This document shows, one piece after another, positions 26,029-35,297 of a DNA stretch of 64,000 nt. Every line of letters begins with the position of its first letter. Position 1 is the first letter of the stretch. A program made the translations under genes and the position numbers. Origin of the DNA: Psychromonas ingrahamii 37 (GTDB lineage Bacteria > Pseudomonadota > Gammaproteobacteria > Enterobacterales > Psychromonadaceae); NCBI RefSeq assembly GCF_000015285.1, contig NC_008709.1, positions 3,224,001-3,288,000 of the forward strand, read 5' to 3'. Below the pieces are notes generated by a model that was not told the origin of the DNA, made no database searches, and worked only from the letters and a program-made list of their open reading frames with translations.

Positions 26029-29000
26029 TTACACCAGCGTGCTTACTCGCTGCAGTAGTTTTTCAATAACCTGCGCGGAATTTGGTTTATGGAAGAAGTA
26101 ACCCTGGTAGGTATCACAACCATGCGCCACCAGAAAATCAAGTTGCTCCTGTGTTTCGACCCCCTCAGCAACCGTTGTTAGCTCCAGATTGATAGCCAGA
26201 TTAATGATCGTTGCGCATATTTCCCCGTCTTCTAATGAGATTGCACAGTCATCAACAAATGATTTATCAATTTTAAGCACATCAATAGGCAGACGTTTTA
26301 GATAGCTTAGAGAAGAGTAACCCGTTCCAAAATCATCTATCGATATTTTAATGCCTAATGATTTGAGATCAGACATTACCTCGATACAGCGATCGACATC
26401 GGTTAACAGTACCCCTTCTGTTATTTCAATTTCAATCGCAGTACCCTCTATATCAAAACGGGTCAATAGTTCAGAGATGTAGGGAACAAGCGTACCGGAA
26501 ACAAGATGTTTGCCCGTAATATTTATCGCTACGGTAACGTCTTCATATCCACTATCCAGCCAACGGCGGATCTGCTCAAGCACCGTTAATATGGCAAATT
26601 CACTCAGCTCAATAATCAAGTTAGACTCTTCCGCCAGTGGGATAAAATCAGCCGGTGATATCAACCCTTCTTGCGGATGCTGCCAGCGCATTAAAGCTTC
26701 CAGACCGACCAGTTGATTATCAGCCGTCACTTTAGGCTGATAGACCATAAAGAACTGATCTTTCGCCGCAATACCTTTGCGCATATCCTGCTCATGATCA
26801 AAATCACGGGCAGCCTGATGGCCCATCTCCGCTTTAAATATTTGGTAGTTATCCCGGCCGCCCTGTTTTGCTGAGTACATGGCAAGATCAGCCTGCTGCA
26901 CTAATTGTTCGGCGGTGGTAATACCCGGTTGGACGGTGGCGATACCAATACTGGTCGGTATGCTGATCACCCGCCCTTCTAACGCTAAGGGCTGACGCAT
27001 AACCTTCAATATTTCAGTCGCTTTACTGTCTACAAACGCTTGGTTAACCGCTTCAGTGAACAAAATAACAAACTCGTCGCCCCCCCATCTTGCGATAATA
27101 TCAGTGTTGCGGGTAACGCTAATTAGCCGTGTTGCTACTTCACAGAGCAGCTCATCACCGGCCTTATGCCCTAATGTGTCATTAATCTTTTTAAATCTAT
27201 CCAAATCCAGAAAAAACATAACCACATCTCGATCGCTATCGGCACTGCGATTAATCGCTGTTGTTAACGAATCCATCAGGTAGGTACGGTTATATAAACC
27301 GGTTAAGGGGTCGCTATAGGCCAATAGTTTTAGTTTTCCCTGCAGTTTTAATTGCCGCGTTACATCACGTATATGCAGGGTAAATTCATTTTGTATCTCA
27401 CTACCAAAACTTGCCCCGGTAATAGTGATTTCGGCAGGGAATTCAGACTGTAAGTGGCGATTCAAGGTAAGTGAATTGCGGTGATCACGCACTAAACCTT
27501 GCGCAGATAAAAATTTATAGGCTAAGTTTTTCCACACGGCGGCTTGATCGGATTCTAATATAAACAAGTCGATAAAATTCTTATTAATAACCATACTTTT
27601 TGAATAGCCAAAGGTACGTTCGGCGGCCGGATTAAATTCGATAATCGCGCCCTCTAAATCAATGCTGACAATGCTGTCCATTGACGAATCTAGAATGGCG
27701 CTTTTTCTCTTTTCACTGGACTTATATTTATTAATCGCGCTATCACGATTTGAAATTTCGCTATCTACCCGCTTGATAACTTTATTGTATTGACTGGCAA
27801 TTTGTCCCACTTCAGTAAAAGGTTCAACGGTTACCGGTTGTGAAAATTTGCCCTCTGACTCCTGTTTATTCATTGCACCAAGCAGGTCGATTAATTCTGT
27901 TGACGCGCGATGTTCGGAGATATTCATGCCCAGCAGTTCATTCTCAGCACTGACTCTGAGTGGAAAAAAGCGGTTAACCAGCAATAATAGTAAAAAACTG
28001 AGCCCGAAACTGTATGCAGAAATAACCAAAACCCCGATAAGTTGCACAAATAGCTGCTCGCTTCGGGTCAGATCCGTCCCTAACACACTTAAATCGGCAA
28101 ACAGTGCGACGGCTAAGGTTCCCCAAATGCCGGCAAATAGATGGACAGGAACAACCCCCAGGGCATCATCTATTTTAAGTTTAGCAATCCATAACCTGCC
28201 AAAATATAAAATGATACCTGCAATCATGCCAATCAACATAGCCGCTTTAGGTGTCACCGCGTGACAGCCCGCAGTAATTGCAACTAGCCCCGCGATAATA
28301 CCGTTCAGAATAGTGCCGACATCGACATAGCGTTTGTGCCAATAGTGACATAACGATGCGACAAAACCACCTCCCACAGCCGCTAAACAGGTATTAAGCA
28401 GGATCAGAGGCACCTGATTATTCATCACTAAGGTGCTGCCACCATTAAATCCGAACCAGCCTAACCAGATTAAAAGAGTGCCAAGCAACGACATCGGTAA
28501 ATTACTGCCACTCGGTAAGGCGTGCTGGGAATCAAAACGTCCAATTCTGGGCCCAATCACTATTATCGCCGCTAGTGCAACCCAACCGCCAACCGAATGG
28601 ACAACGGTGGATCCCGCAAAATCGATAAAACCTAATTGCTCTAACCATCCTTGATTAGCAGCTTGATAGTTAGACGCCCAGGCCCAATGCCCCGCTACCG
28701 GATAGATAAATGCGCTCAGTATGGCAGCAATAGACAGGTAGCCCATAAAGGACATACGCTCTGCAACCGCACCCGATACCAACGTTGCAGCGGTGCCGCA
28801 AAACATCATTTGAAATAAAAAGAAGCTGATTTGGTAGGCCGATTGCTGTTCACCAACAAAAAAAAGGTCCGTACCCAGTACCCCACCCAGTGAATCACCA
28901 AACATTAAAGCAAAGCCAAATACCCAATAAATAAGCACTGCAATAATAAAATCAGAAATGTTTTTTGCCGCCACGTTGATGCTATTTTTGCTGCGGATTT

Positions 29001-29079
29001 GACCACTTTCGAGACACAAAAATCCCGCTTGCATAAAAAACACTAAAATGGATGCAATAAGAAGCCATGAGTAGTCCAT
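26029..29079 (-). CDS. Ammonium transporter fused to PAS-GGDEF-EAL
   Basis: 1,016 residues. Residues 1-400 are an Amt/AmtB channel (LESGQIRSKNSINVAAKNISDF; pore histidines in STVVHSVGGW and VVPVHLFAGIWG; 11 helices). A linker and helix (about 400-455) lead to a PAS domain (about 456-575). The GGDEF domain follows (RWGGDEFVILF near 663-673, with a RNTD I-site five residues before), then an EAL domain (GLEALMRWQHP near 790-800; DDFGTGYSSLSYLKRLPIDVLKID). Both c-di-GMP motifs are intact, so it could make or break c-di-GMP. The channel probably senses or passes ammonium and tunes the output domains. ATG with AAGGA. Confidence 0.92.
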   Translation of the reverse strand: MDYSWLLIASILVFFMQAGFLCLESGQIRSKNSINVAAKNISDFIIAVLIYWVFGFALMFGDSLGGVLGTDLFFVGEQQSAYQISFFLFQMMFCGTAATLVSGAVAERMSFMGYLSIAAILSAFIYPVAGHWAWASNYQAANQGWLEQLGFIDFAGSTVVHSVGGWVALAAIIVIGPRIGRFDSQHALPSGSNLPMSLLGTLLIWLGWFGFNGGSTLVMNNQVPLILLNTCLAAVGGGFVASLCHYWHKRYVDVGTILNGIIAGLVAITAGCHAVTPKAAMLIGMIAGIILYFGRLWIAKLKIDDALGVVPVHLFAGIWGTLAVALFADLSVLGTDLTRSEQLFVQLIGVLVISAYSFGLSFLLLLLVNRFFPLRVSAENELLGMNISEHRASTELIDLLGAMNKQESEGKFSQPVTVEPFTEVGQIASQYNKVIKRVDSEISNRDSAINKYKSSEKRKSAILDSSMDSIVSIDLEGAIIEFNPAAERTFGYSKSMVINKNFIDLFILESDQAAVWKNLAYKFLSAQGLVRDHRNSLTLNRHLQSEFPAEITITGASFGSEIQNEFTLHIRDVTRQLKLQGKLKLLAYSDPLTGLYNRTYLMDSLTTAINRSADSDRDVVMFFLDLDRFKKINDTLGHKAGDELLCEVATRLISVTRNTDIIARWGGDEFVILFTEAVNQAFVDSKATEILKVMRQPLALEGRVISIPTSIGIATVQPGITTAEQLVQQADLAMYSAKQGGRDNYQIFKAEMGHQAARDFDHEQDMRKGIAAKDQFFMVYQPKVTADNQLVGLEALMRWQHPQEGLISPADFIPLAEESNLIIELSEFAILTVLEQIRRWLDSGYEDVTVAINITGKHLVSGTLVPYISELLTRFDIEGTAIEIEITEGVLLTDVDRCIEVMSDLKSLGIKISIDDFGTGYSSLSYLKRLPIDVLKIDKSFVDDCAISLEDGEICATIINLAINLELTTVAEGVETQEQLDFLVAHGCDTYQGYFFHKPNSAQVIEKLLQRVSTLV

Positions 29080-29288
29080 TATTTTTCCTTGGTATCAGTC
29101 ATCCTGGATGATATTTATCAGAGGGTTGTATGTGCTTGCTATTATACTTATGCGCATCAATAGCTACCTGATAGTAAGTGAATGAATGATCATATCAAGC
29201 ATTGCTTTCTAGAACCTTACCACTAAAAAGGCCTAAACTGCACAATAAGGTTGCTTGAACTTAAGAATAACAAAAGGCGGGAAAACAA
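28814..29288. repeat. Left copy of a split direct duplication bounding the island
   Basis: 28814-28895 (inside the 5' end of the Amt fusion gene) and 29177-29288 (its upstream region) are repeated in the same orientation at 43741-43927, where the 288 bp between two AGTGAAT heptamers are missing. Confidence 0.85.
29141..29146 (-). promoter_or_regulatory. Candidate -10 box of the amt-GGDEF-EAL gene
   Basis: TATAAT on the minus strand 62 nt upstream of the start codon, in AAGTATAATAG. No good -35 box at the right distance. The segment is deleted in the partial copy at 43.8 kb. Confidence 0.35.
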
Positions 29289-29364
29289 AAGGAAAGGCTT
29301 GAAGGCTTGAAAACAAAAAGTAAAAGGCTTGAAGCCCGACGCTCGAAGGTGACAAAGCTTAAAC

Positions 29365-29640
29365 AAAGTAATCGATTATCATGGCGGTATTACCAAACGA
29401 GAAAACTGTCAATTAAGAACCTTGTTTATTCATGGGGCAAGATCATTAATGAACTGGTGCCACAAATATAACGACCGGTTTAACCTGTGGATCCAATCAT
29501 TAATGGAGACCAAACCCGCTTCAAAAGTGATTGTCGCATTAGCCAATAAATTAGCCCGAATGACGTGGGCAGTATTGGCAGAAAATAAAGATTTTAAAAT
29601 GCCCGGTTATGTTACTTCGATTCAAATAATAAGTGCATAA
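29365..29640 (+). pseudogene. IS110-family transposase, 3' fragment
   Basis: An open frame without its 5' part encodes HGGITKRENCQLRTLFIHGARS...NDRFNLWIQSLMETKPASKVIVALANKLARMTWAVL. This is the C-terminal Transposase_20 region of IS110-family transposases. Most of the gene (the DEDD domain) is missing, and the right side runs into the IS30 end at 29619, which supplies the final codons and stop. Confidence 0.75.
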
Positions 29641-30707
29641 CTTGAATAGGTAGAAAAAACGGTCAGCTGACTATATGCTAATCGCTTTTTCTCCGGCAAG
29701 AGATGCAACAATGAAAACATATAACCAACTGACCTACGAACAACGATGCCAGATTTATGCCTTAAAGAAAACAGGTTTGAGTCAAAATAAAATAGCAAAG
29801 CAACTAAGTGTTAGCCAATCAACGATTAGCAGGGAGTTGTCCCGTAATACAGGTAAGCGTGGTTATCGTATTCAGCAAGCTCAAATATCATCAGATAAGC
29901 GTCGATTAGCCGCTTGTAAAGCCATTAAAATGACAACAAGTCTCATTGAGTTAATTGACTCCAGAATTAAAGAAAAATGGAGTCCAGAGCAGATATCAGG
30001 CAGGCTTAGAGAGCAACAAAGCATCAATATTAGCCATGAAACCATTTATCAGCATGTTTGGTCAGATAAAAAAAGTGGCGGTAACTTATTCAAAAAATTA
30101 CGTAGGAAAGGAAAAATTTACCAAACACGCAATAAAGATAAGCAAGCAGGTAGAGGGTTTATAAAGAACCGCATAAGTATTGATGAGCGCCCACAAGTTG
30201 TTGATGATAAAAGCAGAATGGGTGATTGGGAAATCGACCTGGTTATTGGCAAAGGACACAGTGGCGCGTTGGTCACTATTGTAGAGCGGAAAACTAGCTT
30301 TACGGTGTCGACACGTGTAGATGACAAATCAGCGAAAACAGTCACAGCAGCGACCATTGCTTTGTTAAAACCGTTTGAAGATTCCGTAATAACGATCACT
30401 GCGGATAATGGTAAAGAATTTGCTTATCATGAAGAAATGACTGAGAGTTTGAAATGTGATGTGTATTTTGCAGATCCTTATTGTTCGTGGCAACGAGGAT
30501 TGAATGAAAACACCAATGGTCTATTACGACAATATTGGCAGAAATCAACAGACTTCAAAAAAGTATCGCAATCAGAAGTTCAAGATGTAATAGTCAAACT
30601 CAATGATAGACCAAGAAAAAAAATAAATTACAAAACGCCAGCCAAATTAATGGCTGAACATAGAGTGGCTATAGCCGCTTAGTGGTTATGCACTTCAAAG
30701 TTGAATC
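29619..30707 (+). mobile_element. IS30-family insertion sequence
   Basis: About 1.09 kb with terminal inverted repeats of 23 bp: left GATTCAA-N5-AAGTGCATAAC (29619-29641) and the reverse complement at 30685-30707, 19 of 23 positions matching. It encloses one transposase gene and has inserted into an IS110 remnant. Target duplication not identified with confidence. Confidence 0.8.
29711..30682 (+). CDS. IS30-family transposase
   Basis: 323 residues from the ATG at 29711. The N-terminal helix-turn-helix reads YNQLTYEQRCQIYALKKTGL then SQNKIAKQLSVSQSTISREL. The DDE core is GDWEIDLVIGK (first Asp), ITADNGKEF (second Asp) and LNENTNGLLRQYW (Glu). Length and motifs are complete, so the element may be active. 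A longer frame from 29675 has no better start. Confidence 0.92.
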   Translation: MKTYNQLTYEQRCQIYALKKTGLSQNKIAKQLSVSQSTISRELSRNTGKRGYRIQQAQISSDKRRLAACKAIKMTTSLIELIDSRIKEKWSPEQISGRLREQQSINISHETIYQHVWSDKKSGGNLFKKLRRKGKIYQTRNKDKQAGRGFIKNRISIDERPQVVDDKSRMGDWEIDLVIGKGHSGALVTIVERKTSFTVSTRVDDKSAKTVTAATIALLKPFEDSVITITADNGKEFAYHEEMTESLKCDVYFADPYCSWQRGLNENTNGLLRQYWQKSTDFKKVSQSEVQDVIVKLNDRPRKKINYKTPAKLMAEHRVAIAA

Positions 30708-30989
30708 TGCCTTATTTAAACCGATTGATTTTTAAAAAAAGGAGCCGGCCCAAGTGGCGTAATAGCAAATATGAATTAAAATGGTTTAGCTCTGGTGAAA
30801 CCTGTTCATGGACATCGGCCGTTACAGGCCAATTGGGTGCAAAGGACATTGGAGCGCTTGAATCTCATTAAGGCTCGGCCAAGGAGGATCATGAAAGAAG
30901 CCGGATATATGTAGATAGCAGTTTATTTCACGGCATTACCGTAAGGATTACGAGACAGAGTATTTTAACGATTTATTTAATTCAATTAT
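30708..30989. other. Spacer after IS30, unassigned
   Basis: About 280 nt rich in short dyads (CATCGGCCGTTACAGGCCAATTG). It may be the remainder of the IS110 element or another mobile-element remnant. No gene recognised. Confidence 0.35.
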
Positions 30990-31013
30990 TTGACAGATGT
31001 GGAGCGTCCATAT

Positions 31014-31247
31014 ATGTCCACAATTACTATGATAAAGACACTAAATTTATTTTATAGTCGCCTTTTTTCCTATTGGTTAGTAAGCCTAACCGTTGGTTTA
31101 GTTTTAGGAATCACTGACTGGATTATTCCAATAATTGGCGCTTATGGGTTTTGGGTAAGATTTATCACAGGCTTAACTACAGCGGCAATTTTACTTGATT
31201 GGTGGTTAAATATAATTCAAAAACGTGTGGCGAATAAATATATATAA
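31014..31247 (+). CDS. Small two-helix membrane protein, unknown
   Basis: 77 residues from ATG 31014, with a possible extra 8 residues if the upstream start at 30990 is used. Two hydrophobic stretches (SYWLVSLTVGLVLGITDWII and a second around ITGLTTAAILLDWWLN) and a basic end (QKRVANKYI). Unrecognised. It sits between the IS30 element and a tRNA pseudogene, so probably island cargo. Confidence 0.5.
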   Translation: MSTITMIKTLNLFYSRLFSYWLVSLTVGLVLGITDWIIPIIGAYGFWVRFITGLTTAAILLDWWLNIIQKRVANKYI

Positions 31248-31402
31248 GCAGCATAATAGAATATTTTATTAGCTTCTTGCTTTAAAAAAAGTAACTGAAC
31301 TTAATTTATGCCAGTTTAAGCAAAAGCACTTGCAAGCAAGACAGTTGAAAGCTAACATAGCTCAGTTGAATAATTCAAAGAATTATAAGTATAAATTCAA
31401 TT

Positions 31403-31480
31403 GTGCTCGCTTAGTTCAGTTGGTTAGAATACTTGCATGACATTAAGGTCTCACAAGGTTCAAGTCCCACAGCGGCACCA
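31403..31480 (+). pseudogene. tRNA pseudogene, tRNA-Val(GAC)-like
   Basis: Contains a clear D-arm (TTAGTTCAGTTGGTTAGAAT), a GAC-like anticodon loop (ATGACAT), a T-loop-like GGTTCAAGTCC and an encoded CCA. The acceptor stem pairs (GC.CGCT with AGCGGC) only if one T is skipped. The anticodon and T stems are broken, so it is unlikely to be functional. Such remnants often mark integration sites. Confidence 0.65.
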
Positions 31481-31739
31481 TATTAAACCCCCTAAAAGAA
31501 CCCGAAAAGCCTTTATTAATAATATGTTCGGTTTTTTATGCCTAAGGCTATTTTGTAGCAATATTTGAAAACTACACTTTTTGATAGTACTGCTAGTAGT
31601 ACCAGATCAAAATACAAGTAAGCGATACTACTAAAGTGACTAGAGACGTTAACCCCTTTACTAGTTAAATTAAGGGTACCCTTAAATCACATTCAGTTTT
31701 ATTTTGTTCAATATCAGATAAGGTTGTAAAGGCAGTGAA
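31481..31739. other. Spacer before the nucleotidyltransferase
   Basis: AT-rich, with the weak dyad AACCCGAA...TTCGGTTTTTT at about 31499-31538 that could act as a terminator for the upstream side. No gene. Confidence 0.35.
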
Positions 31740-32882
31740 GTGAATTATAACAAGAATATCAGCATTGAATTACAGACAGTAGCTTGGCTTAGCCTGCCTC
31801 AATTATCTATTGATGAAGTGTATGCTACGGCTTCCTTATTAAAAAAAGTAAATTTTGATCGCTTACAAACATTAATAATTCAGCATCGCACTCATCCCTG
31901 TATATACAATAATATCCGTCAACATTTTATTGAACAAGTGCCTTCTAAATTATTATTTTATTTAAAAAATCAGTATGTTAAAAACAAAAAAAGAAACACT
32001 ACACAACTAGGAATTTACGCTGAGTTAAACTATTTATTTCATGAAGAAAATATTCCAATACATTTTTTTAAAGGTTTATCCCTTTCTAAACTAATCTACT
32101 GTGATATTGCACTTAGAAATAATAATGATATCGACGTCCTAATTTCAAAATCTGACCTAGGCCAAGCCAATAGCATACTAAATAGTATGGGGTTCTACGC
32201 TCATGAGTTTGAGGCTTTAGATGATGAATGGCGAAATGAATATTTCAAAGTACATAAAGATATAGGTTATACCAATCAAGAAGGGCTATTAATAGAACTT
32301 CATCTCGAACTATCCATCCCTATCATCGATGAAATAAGTATTTATCAAAACAAACTCCAATATCGAGATAAGCTATTCCAAACAGATTTATCTGTTGATG
32401 AGTTGTTTTATCTCTGCTGGCACGGTTCACATACTCTATTCCATCGTTTAAAATGGTTAGTCGACATTAAGATTTATAGTGAACAGCTTGAAAATAATAT
32501 TGATGATAGCAGCTACTTCTCTGATAACAGTTGTCGCATTATTGTTTGCAGTTTGTACCTACTGGCAACGATCTATAAAAAGCCTCTGCCAGATAAAGCC
32601 AGTCTTTTTTATAAAAAAGACTGGCTTTGCCGAATGATGATTAAAACCTGTTTACAGGGACTAGACAATCCTGCTTATGTTAATTCAGGAACTTTTGCCA
32701 TTAAGCGCCATCTATTCGAAATTTTCGCCTTTAAAAGCTCTAAATACAAATTGGCCATGCTGTTATGTAAGTTGCACCCCTCTATTTTAGATTATTCAAG
32801 TGTTAATTCTTTATCGCCTAGATGGTTGTTCCTAATCTATCCTCTACGTCCATTTTTAGCCTTTAAACGTAAATTTTTATAA
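31740..32882 (+). CDS. NTP_transf_5-type nucleotidyltransferase
   Basis: 380 residues of the uncharacterised nucleotidyltransferase family (PF14907 type). The core is FFKGLSLSKLIYCD followed by LRNNNDIDVLI (D130 and D132 as metal-binding DxD), then a long helical C-terminus with YLCWHGSHTLFHRLKWLVDI. Relatives occur in lasso peptide clusters of the paeninodin type and in polysaccharide clusters. It starts at GTG 31740. Four nt before the Wzz-like gene and convergent with the lasso operon, so a role in either pathway is possible. Confidence 0.75.
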   Translation: MNYNKNISIELQTVAWLSLPQLSIDEVYATASLLKKVNFDRLQTLIIQHRTHPCIYNNIRQHFIEQVPSKLLFYLKNQYVKNKKRNTTQLGIYAELNYLFHEENIPIHFFKGLSLSKLIYCDIALRNNNDIDVLISKSDLGQANSILNSMGFYAHEFEALDDEWRNEYFKVHKDIGYTNQEGLLIELHLELSIPIIDEISIYQNKLQYRDKLFQTDLSVDELFYLCWHGSHTLFHRLKWLVDIKIYSEQLENNIDDSSYFSDNSCRIIVCSLYLLATIYKKPLPDKASLFYKKDWLCRMMIKTCLQGLDNPAYVNSGTFAIKRHLFEIFAFKSSKYKLAMLLCKLHPSILDYSSVNSLSPRWLFLIYPLRPFLAFKRKFL

Positions 32883-32885
32883 ATT

Positions 32886-33767
32886 ATGAAAATAACGCTA
32901 AGTTTTAAACTAATACGGATGGATTGGCTTAAGTTGCTATTGATACCTCTACTTTTGAGTGTTTTAGCTGTTTTTATAACAAATTTCTATCCTAAATACG
33001 AAGCTATGGCCACTATCTATCCTGTAGTCGACAGTGTCGGTGATTTAAATAAATCTGCTTTAAAAAAAATGGAAAGGAACGCTCGACGTTTAATGAAATC
33101 AATGTATCGACAAAAAAAAAGCAATAGCATAATCGCTGTTCATGAAAAGTTCGCTCGGCTAAAAAGCATACAACTAACCAAACAGTTTATTATAAAATAC
33201 GACCTGAAAAAGTTATTATTTGAAGATAAGTGGGATACCGAAAATCAACGTTGGCGTAATTCTAAGAATAAAGGTGAGCCATCTTTGGCAAAGGCAGCTA
33301 AAAATCTTAATAAACGTTTTAAAATAAAGTACACAAAAAAAAATAATTTAATTAATATTAAACTAGTTTGGAAAGATCCAGTTATTGCAGCACAGATAGT
33401 AAATGATTATATTTACTTTGCTAATAGCTATATTGCCGATGAGTTAAAGCGTATACAGCTAGATGAACTGTATAATTTGCAACGATTGATTATTGATAAC
33501 CGTTATATATATATACAACAAGAGTTAATTACACAGTACGAGGCGAAGCTGACATCAATGTATAGTTCTTTGTCTCGACAATTTAAAGTATTATCACCTG
33601 CCTACATAGCAGAAGAGCCTATATTTAAGTTCAGTCCTATTTTAATTGCTTTAGTGTTTCTACTTTCTGTATTTTGCGTGTTTTTATTTATACTTTTAGG
33701 TAAAGAATCAAACAAAAAATCTGAAATACAGTTTCCATTATCACTTGAGGCAACAGAAACGCCTTAA
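32886..33767 (+). CDS. Wzz/PCP-like chain-length determinant protein
   Basis: 293 residues with the Wzz layout: a membrane helix near the N-terminus (WLKLLLIPLLLSVLAVFITNF, about 14-34), a long helical periplasmic region rich in Lys/Arg, and a second helix near 250-273 (ILIALVFLLSVFCVFLFILL) followed by a short tail. No kinase domain. Such proteins set polysaccharide chain length, but no polymerase or glycosyltransferase is adjacent. Four nt after the nucleotidyltransferase gene. Confidence 0.65.
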   Translation: MKITLSFKLIRMDWLKLLLIPLLLSVLAVFITNFYPKYEAMATIYPVVDSVGDLNKSALKKMERNARRLMKSMYRQKKSNSIIAVHEKFARLKSIQLTKQFIIKYDLKKLLFEDKWDTENQRWRNSKNKGEPSLAKAAKNLNKRFKIKYTKKNNLINIKLVWKDPVIAAQIVNDYIYFANSYIADELKRIQLDELYNLQRLIIDNRYIYIQQELITQYEAKLTSMYSSLSRQFKVLSPAYIAEEPIFKFSPILIALVFLLSVFCVFLFILLGKESNKKSEIQFPLSLEATETP

Positions 33768-33935
33768 AATCATTAAAAAATAAACTATCTTAAAAGACTA
33801 AAATCAATTTAATTACCATTACTACAATTGATAACAACGTAAAACAAGTTTTGATAAATCAATCTATTTGTCACCAATTTAACATTATACGCTTGGATTA
33901 ACCCGAACCAATAACTTAGGTAAATAGAAAAAATA

Positions 33936-35123
33936 ATGGTAAGACTAATCAAAAAGATCTCCAGTCGGCTTAAACGTAAGTATATTTTTTCCCCTTTACC
34001 TTTATGTGTGCTTTTTCCAAATGCAGCTTGGCATCATAAAGCCTGCTGTTTTCGTTATTTCCCTCATTACACTTTTGTGATTAGTTTTTCATTACAAATA
34101 TTTTTAACCCTTATTTGGCCCTTACGATTATTATTCCAAGCCGTTTTTTGTTTTAAAAGATTTGGTAGGAAGGCAAGAGAGTTTTCGTCAAGACAGCCGT
34201 GGGGAATATTTATTGAGTCTATTTTCTATGGTTTATGGTTAGCGATGCCACCGAGACAATATTATCGCTATCAAATGTTTTCACATAAATACCCAGCCAA
34301 AAATTGGCTTTTAGATCATCAGATATTTGCCTTATTACCTTATATAAACAAACACATCGGTGATGAGCGGATCGCTAACAAAGCTAAATTTAACGTATTT
34401 TTCCAAGAGCAAGGCCTATCAACCCCCAAAACACTCTATTCAACAGAGTTAGTTAATCTATTAAGTTGGCCAGCATTCGTAATTAAAAGAAAACAAGGTA
34501 GTGGCGGTGAGGGATTTCAAGTCTGCACAAAAGTCGATAACACTTGGCGCTTAGAAGAGCATATAAAACACAATGAAACCGTAATAACACAACTAAGTAA
34601 TGTTAAATTATTACAGCATATAAAAAATCAAGAAAATAATAATATTTTTCAAGAGAAATTAGTTAATCATTCTAGTTTTAAGTTTGTTGATGCAAAGCAA
34701 TTAATTACTTTAAAGCTGATTAGTGTCAAACAAGATGATAAAAAAAACATGTATTGCAGGAATTTTATTTATTCCAAAGCAGCAAAAACTCAATAAGAAT
34801 AATGCTTTTATCGCTAATGTTAATATAAAAACGGGGGAGATAGGCTTACTTTTCAACCATAAGCCTTTACAACAAGTTGTTGAGTATTATCCAAAACCCA
34901 TTAAAGAGTAATAAATAATATTGTACCTATATTTAATGAAGCTAAACAACTTGCCACAAGTTGTCATGAACACTATTCAAAAAAATTACTAGCATTCGAT
35001 TTAGCCATAACAGCGTACCAAGTATTTTTATTAGAAATTAATTTAGTATTTGATATCGCTGGTCATCAAATAACTCAGCAAAAACTTACAAATATATTTT
35101 CAAACGTTACGAACCGACTTTAG
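33936..35123 (+). pseudogene. Sugar-transfer-associated ATP-grasp protein, two frameshifts
   Basis: First frame 33936-34796: helical N-terminus and the ATP-grasp N-lobe (WPAFVIKRKQGSGGEGFQV). At the A8 run 34740-34747 homology shifts to +1, giving GILFIPKQQKLNKNNAFIANVNIKTGEIGLL up to 34911. A second shift near 34905-34912 restores NIVPIFNEAKQLATSCHEHYS and the catalytic end LAITAYQVFLLEINLVFDI, stopping at 35121-35123. The intact protein would be about 390 residues (PF14397-like). One extra A and one further indel explain it. The end overlaps the convergent lasso precursor. Confidence 0.8.
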
Positions 35124-35271
35124 AAGAAGCAAGTTCATCACTGCTAACGCTTCCTCCTTGGGTCTGACTTACATCTAACTTGCTTAGGCTAGGCACTTGC
35201 CATTCAGCTTTATTTTCTACCAAAGTATTATTTTTAGAATTACTCACTGTTTTTTCTATCTTATCTGACAT
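35107..35271 (-). CDS. Lasso peptide precursor (A protein)
   Basis: 54 residues. The leader (1-38) contains the RRE recognition element W24-Q-V-P27-S-L29-S-K-L32-D and has Thr at position -2 (T37-Q38), the hallmark of lasso leaders. The predicted core is GGSVSSDELASSKVGS (39-54): Gly1 as macrolactam donor and Glu8 (or Asp7) as acceptor, with an 8- or 7-residue tail and a C-terminal Ser. AAGGAAATAATT precedes the ATG. It lies 26 nt after the cyclase gene, last in the operon. The core lacks large aromatic plugs, so threading is not guaranteed. Confidence 0.85.
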   Translation of the reverse strand: MSDKIEKTVSNSKNNTLVENKAEWQVPSLSKLDVSQTQGGSVSSDELASSKVGS

Positions 35272-35297
35272 AATTATTTCCTTTTAGGTTTTTTTAA

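Noticed and set aside
32886-35123. A full exopolysaccharide cluster
   Set aside because: Only a Wzz-like protein, a nucleotidyltransferase and a broken ATP-grasp are present; no glycosyltransferase, flippase or polymerase was found.
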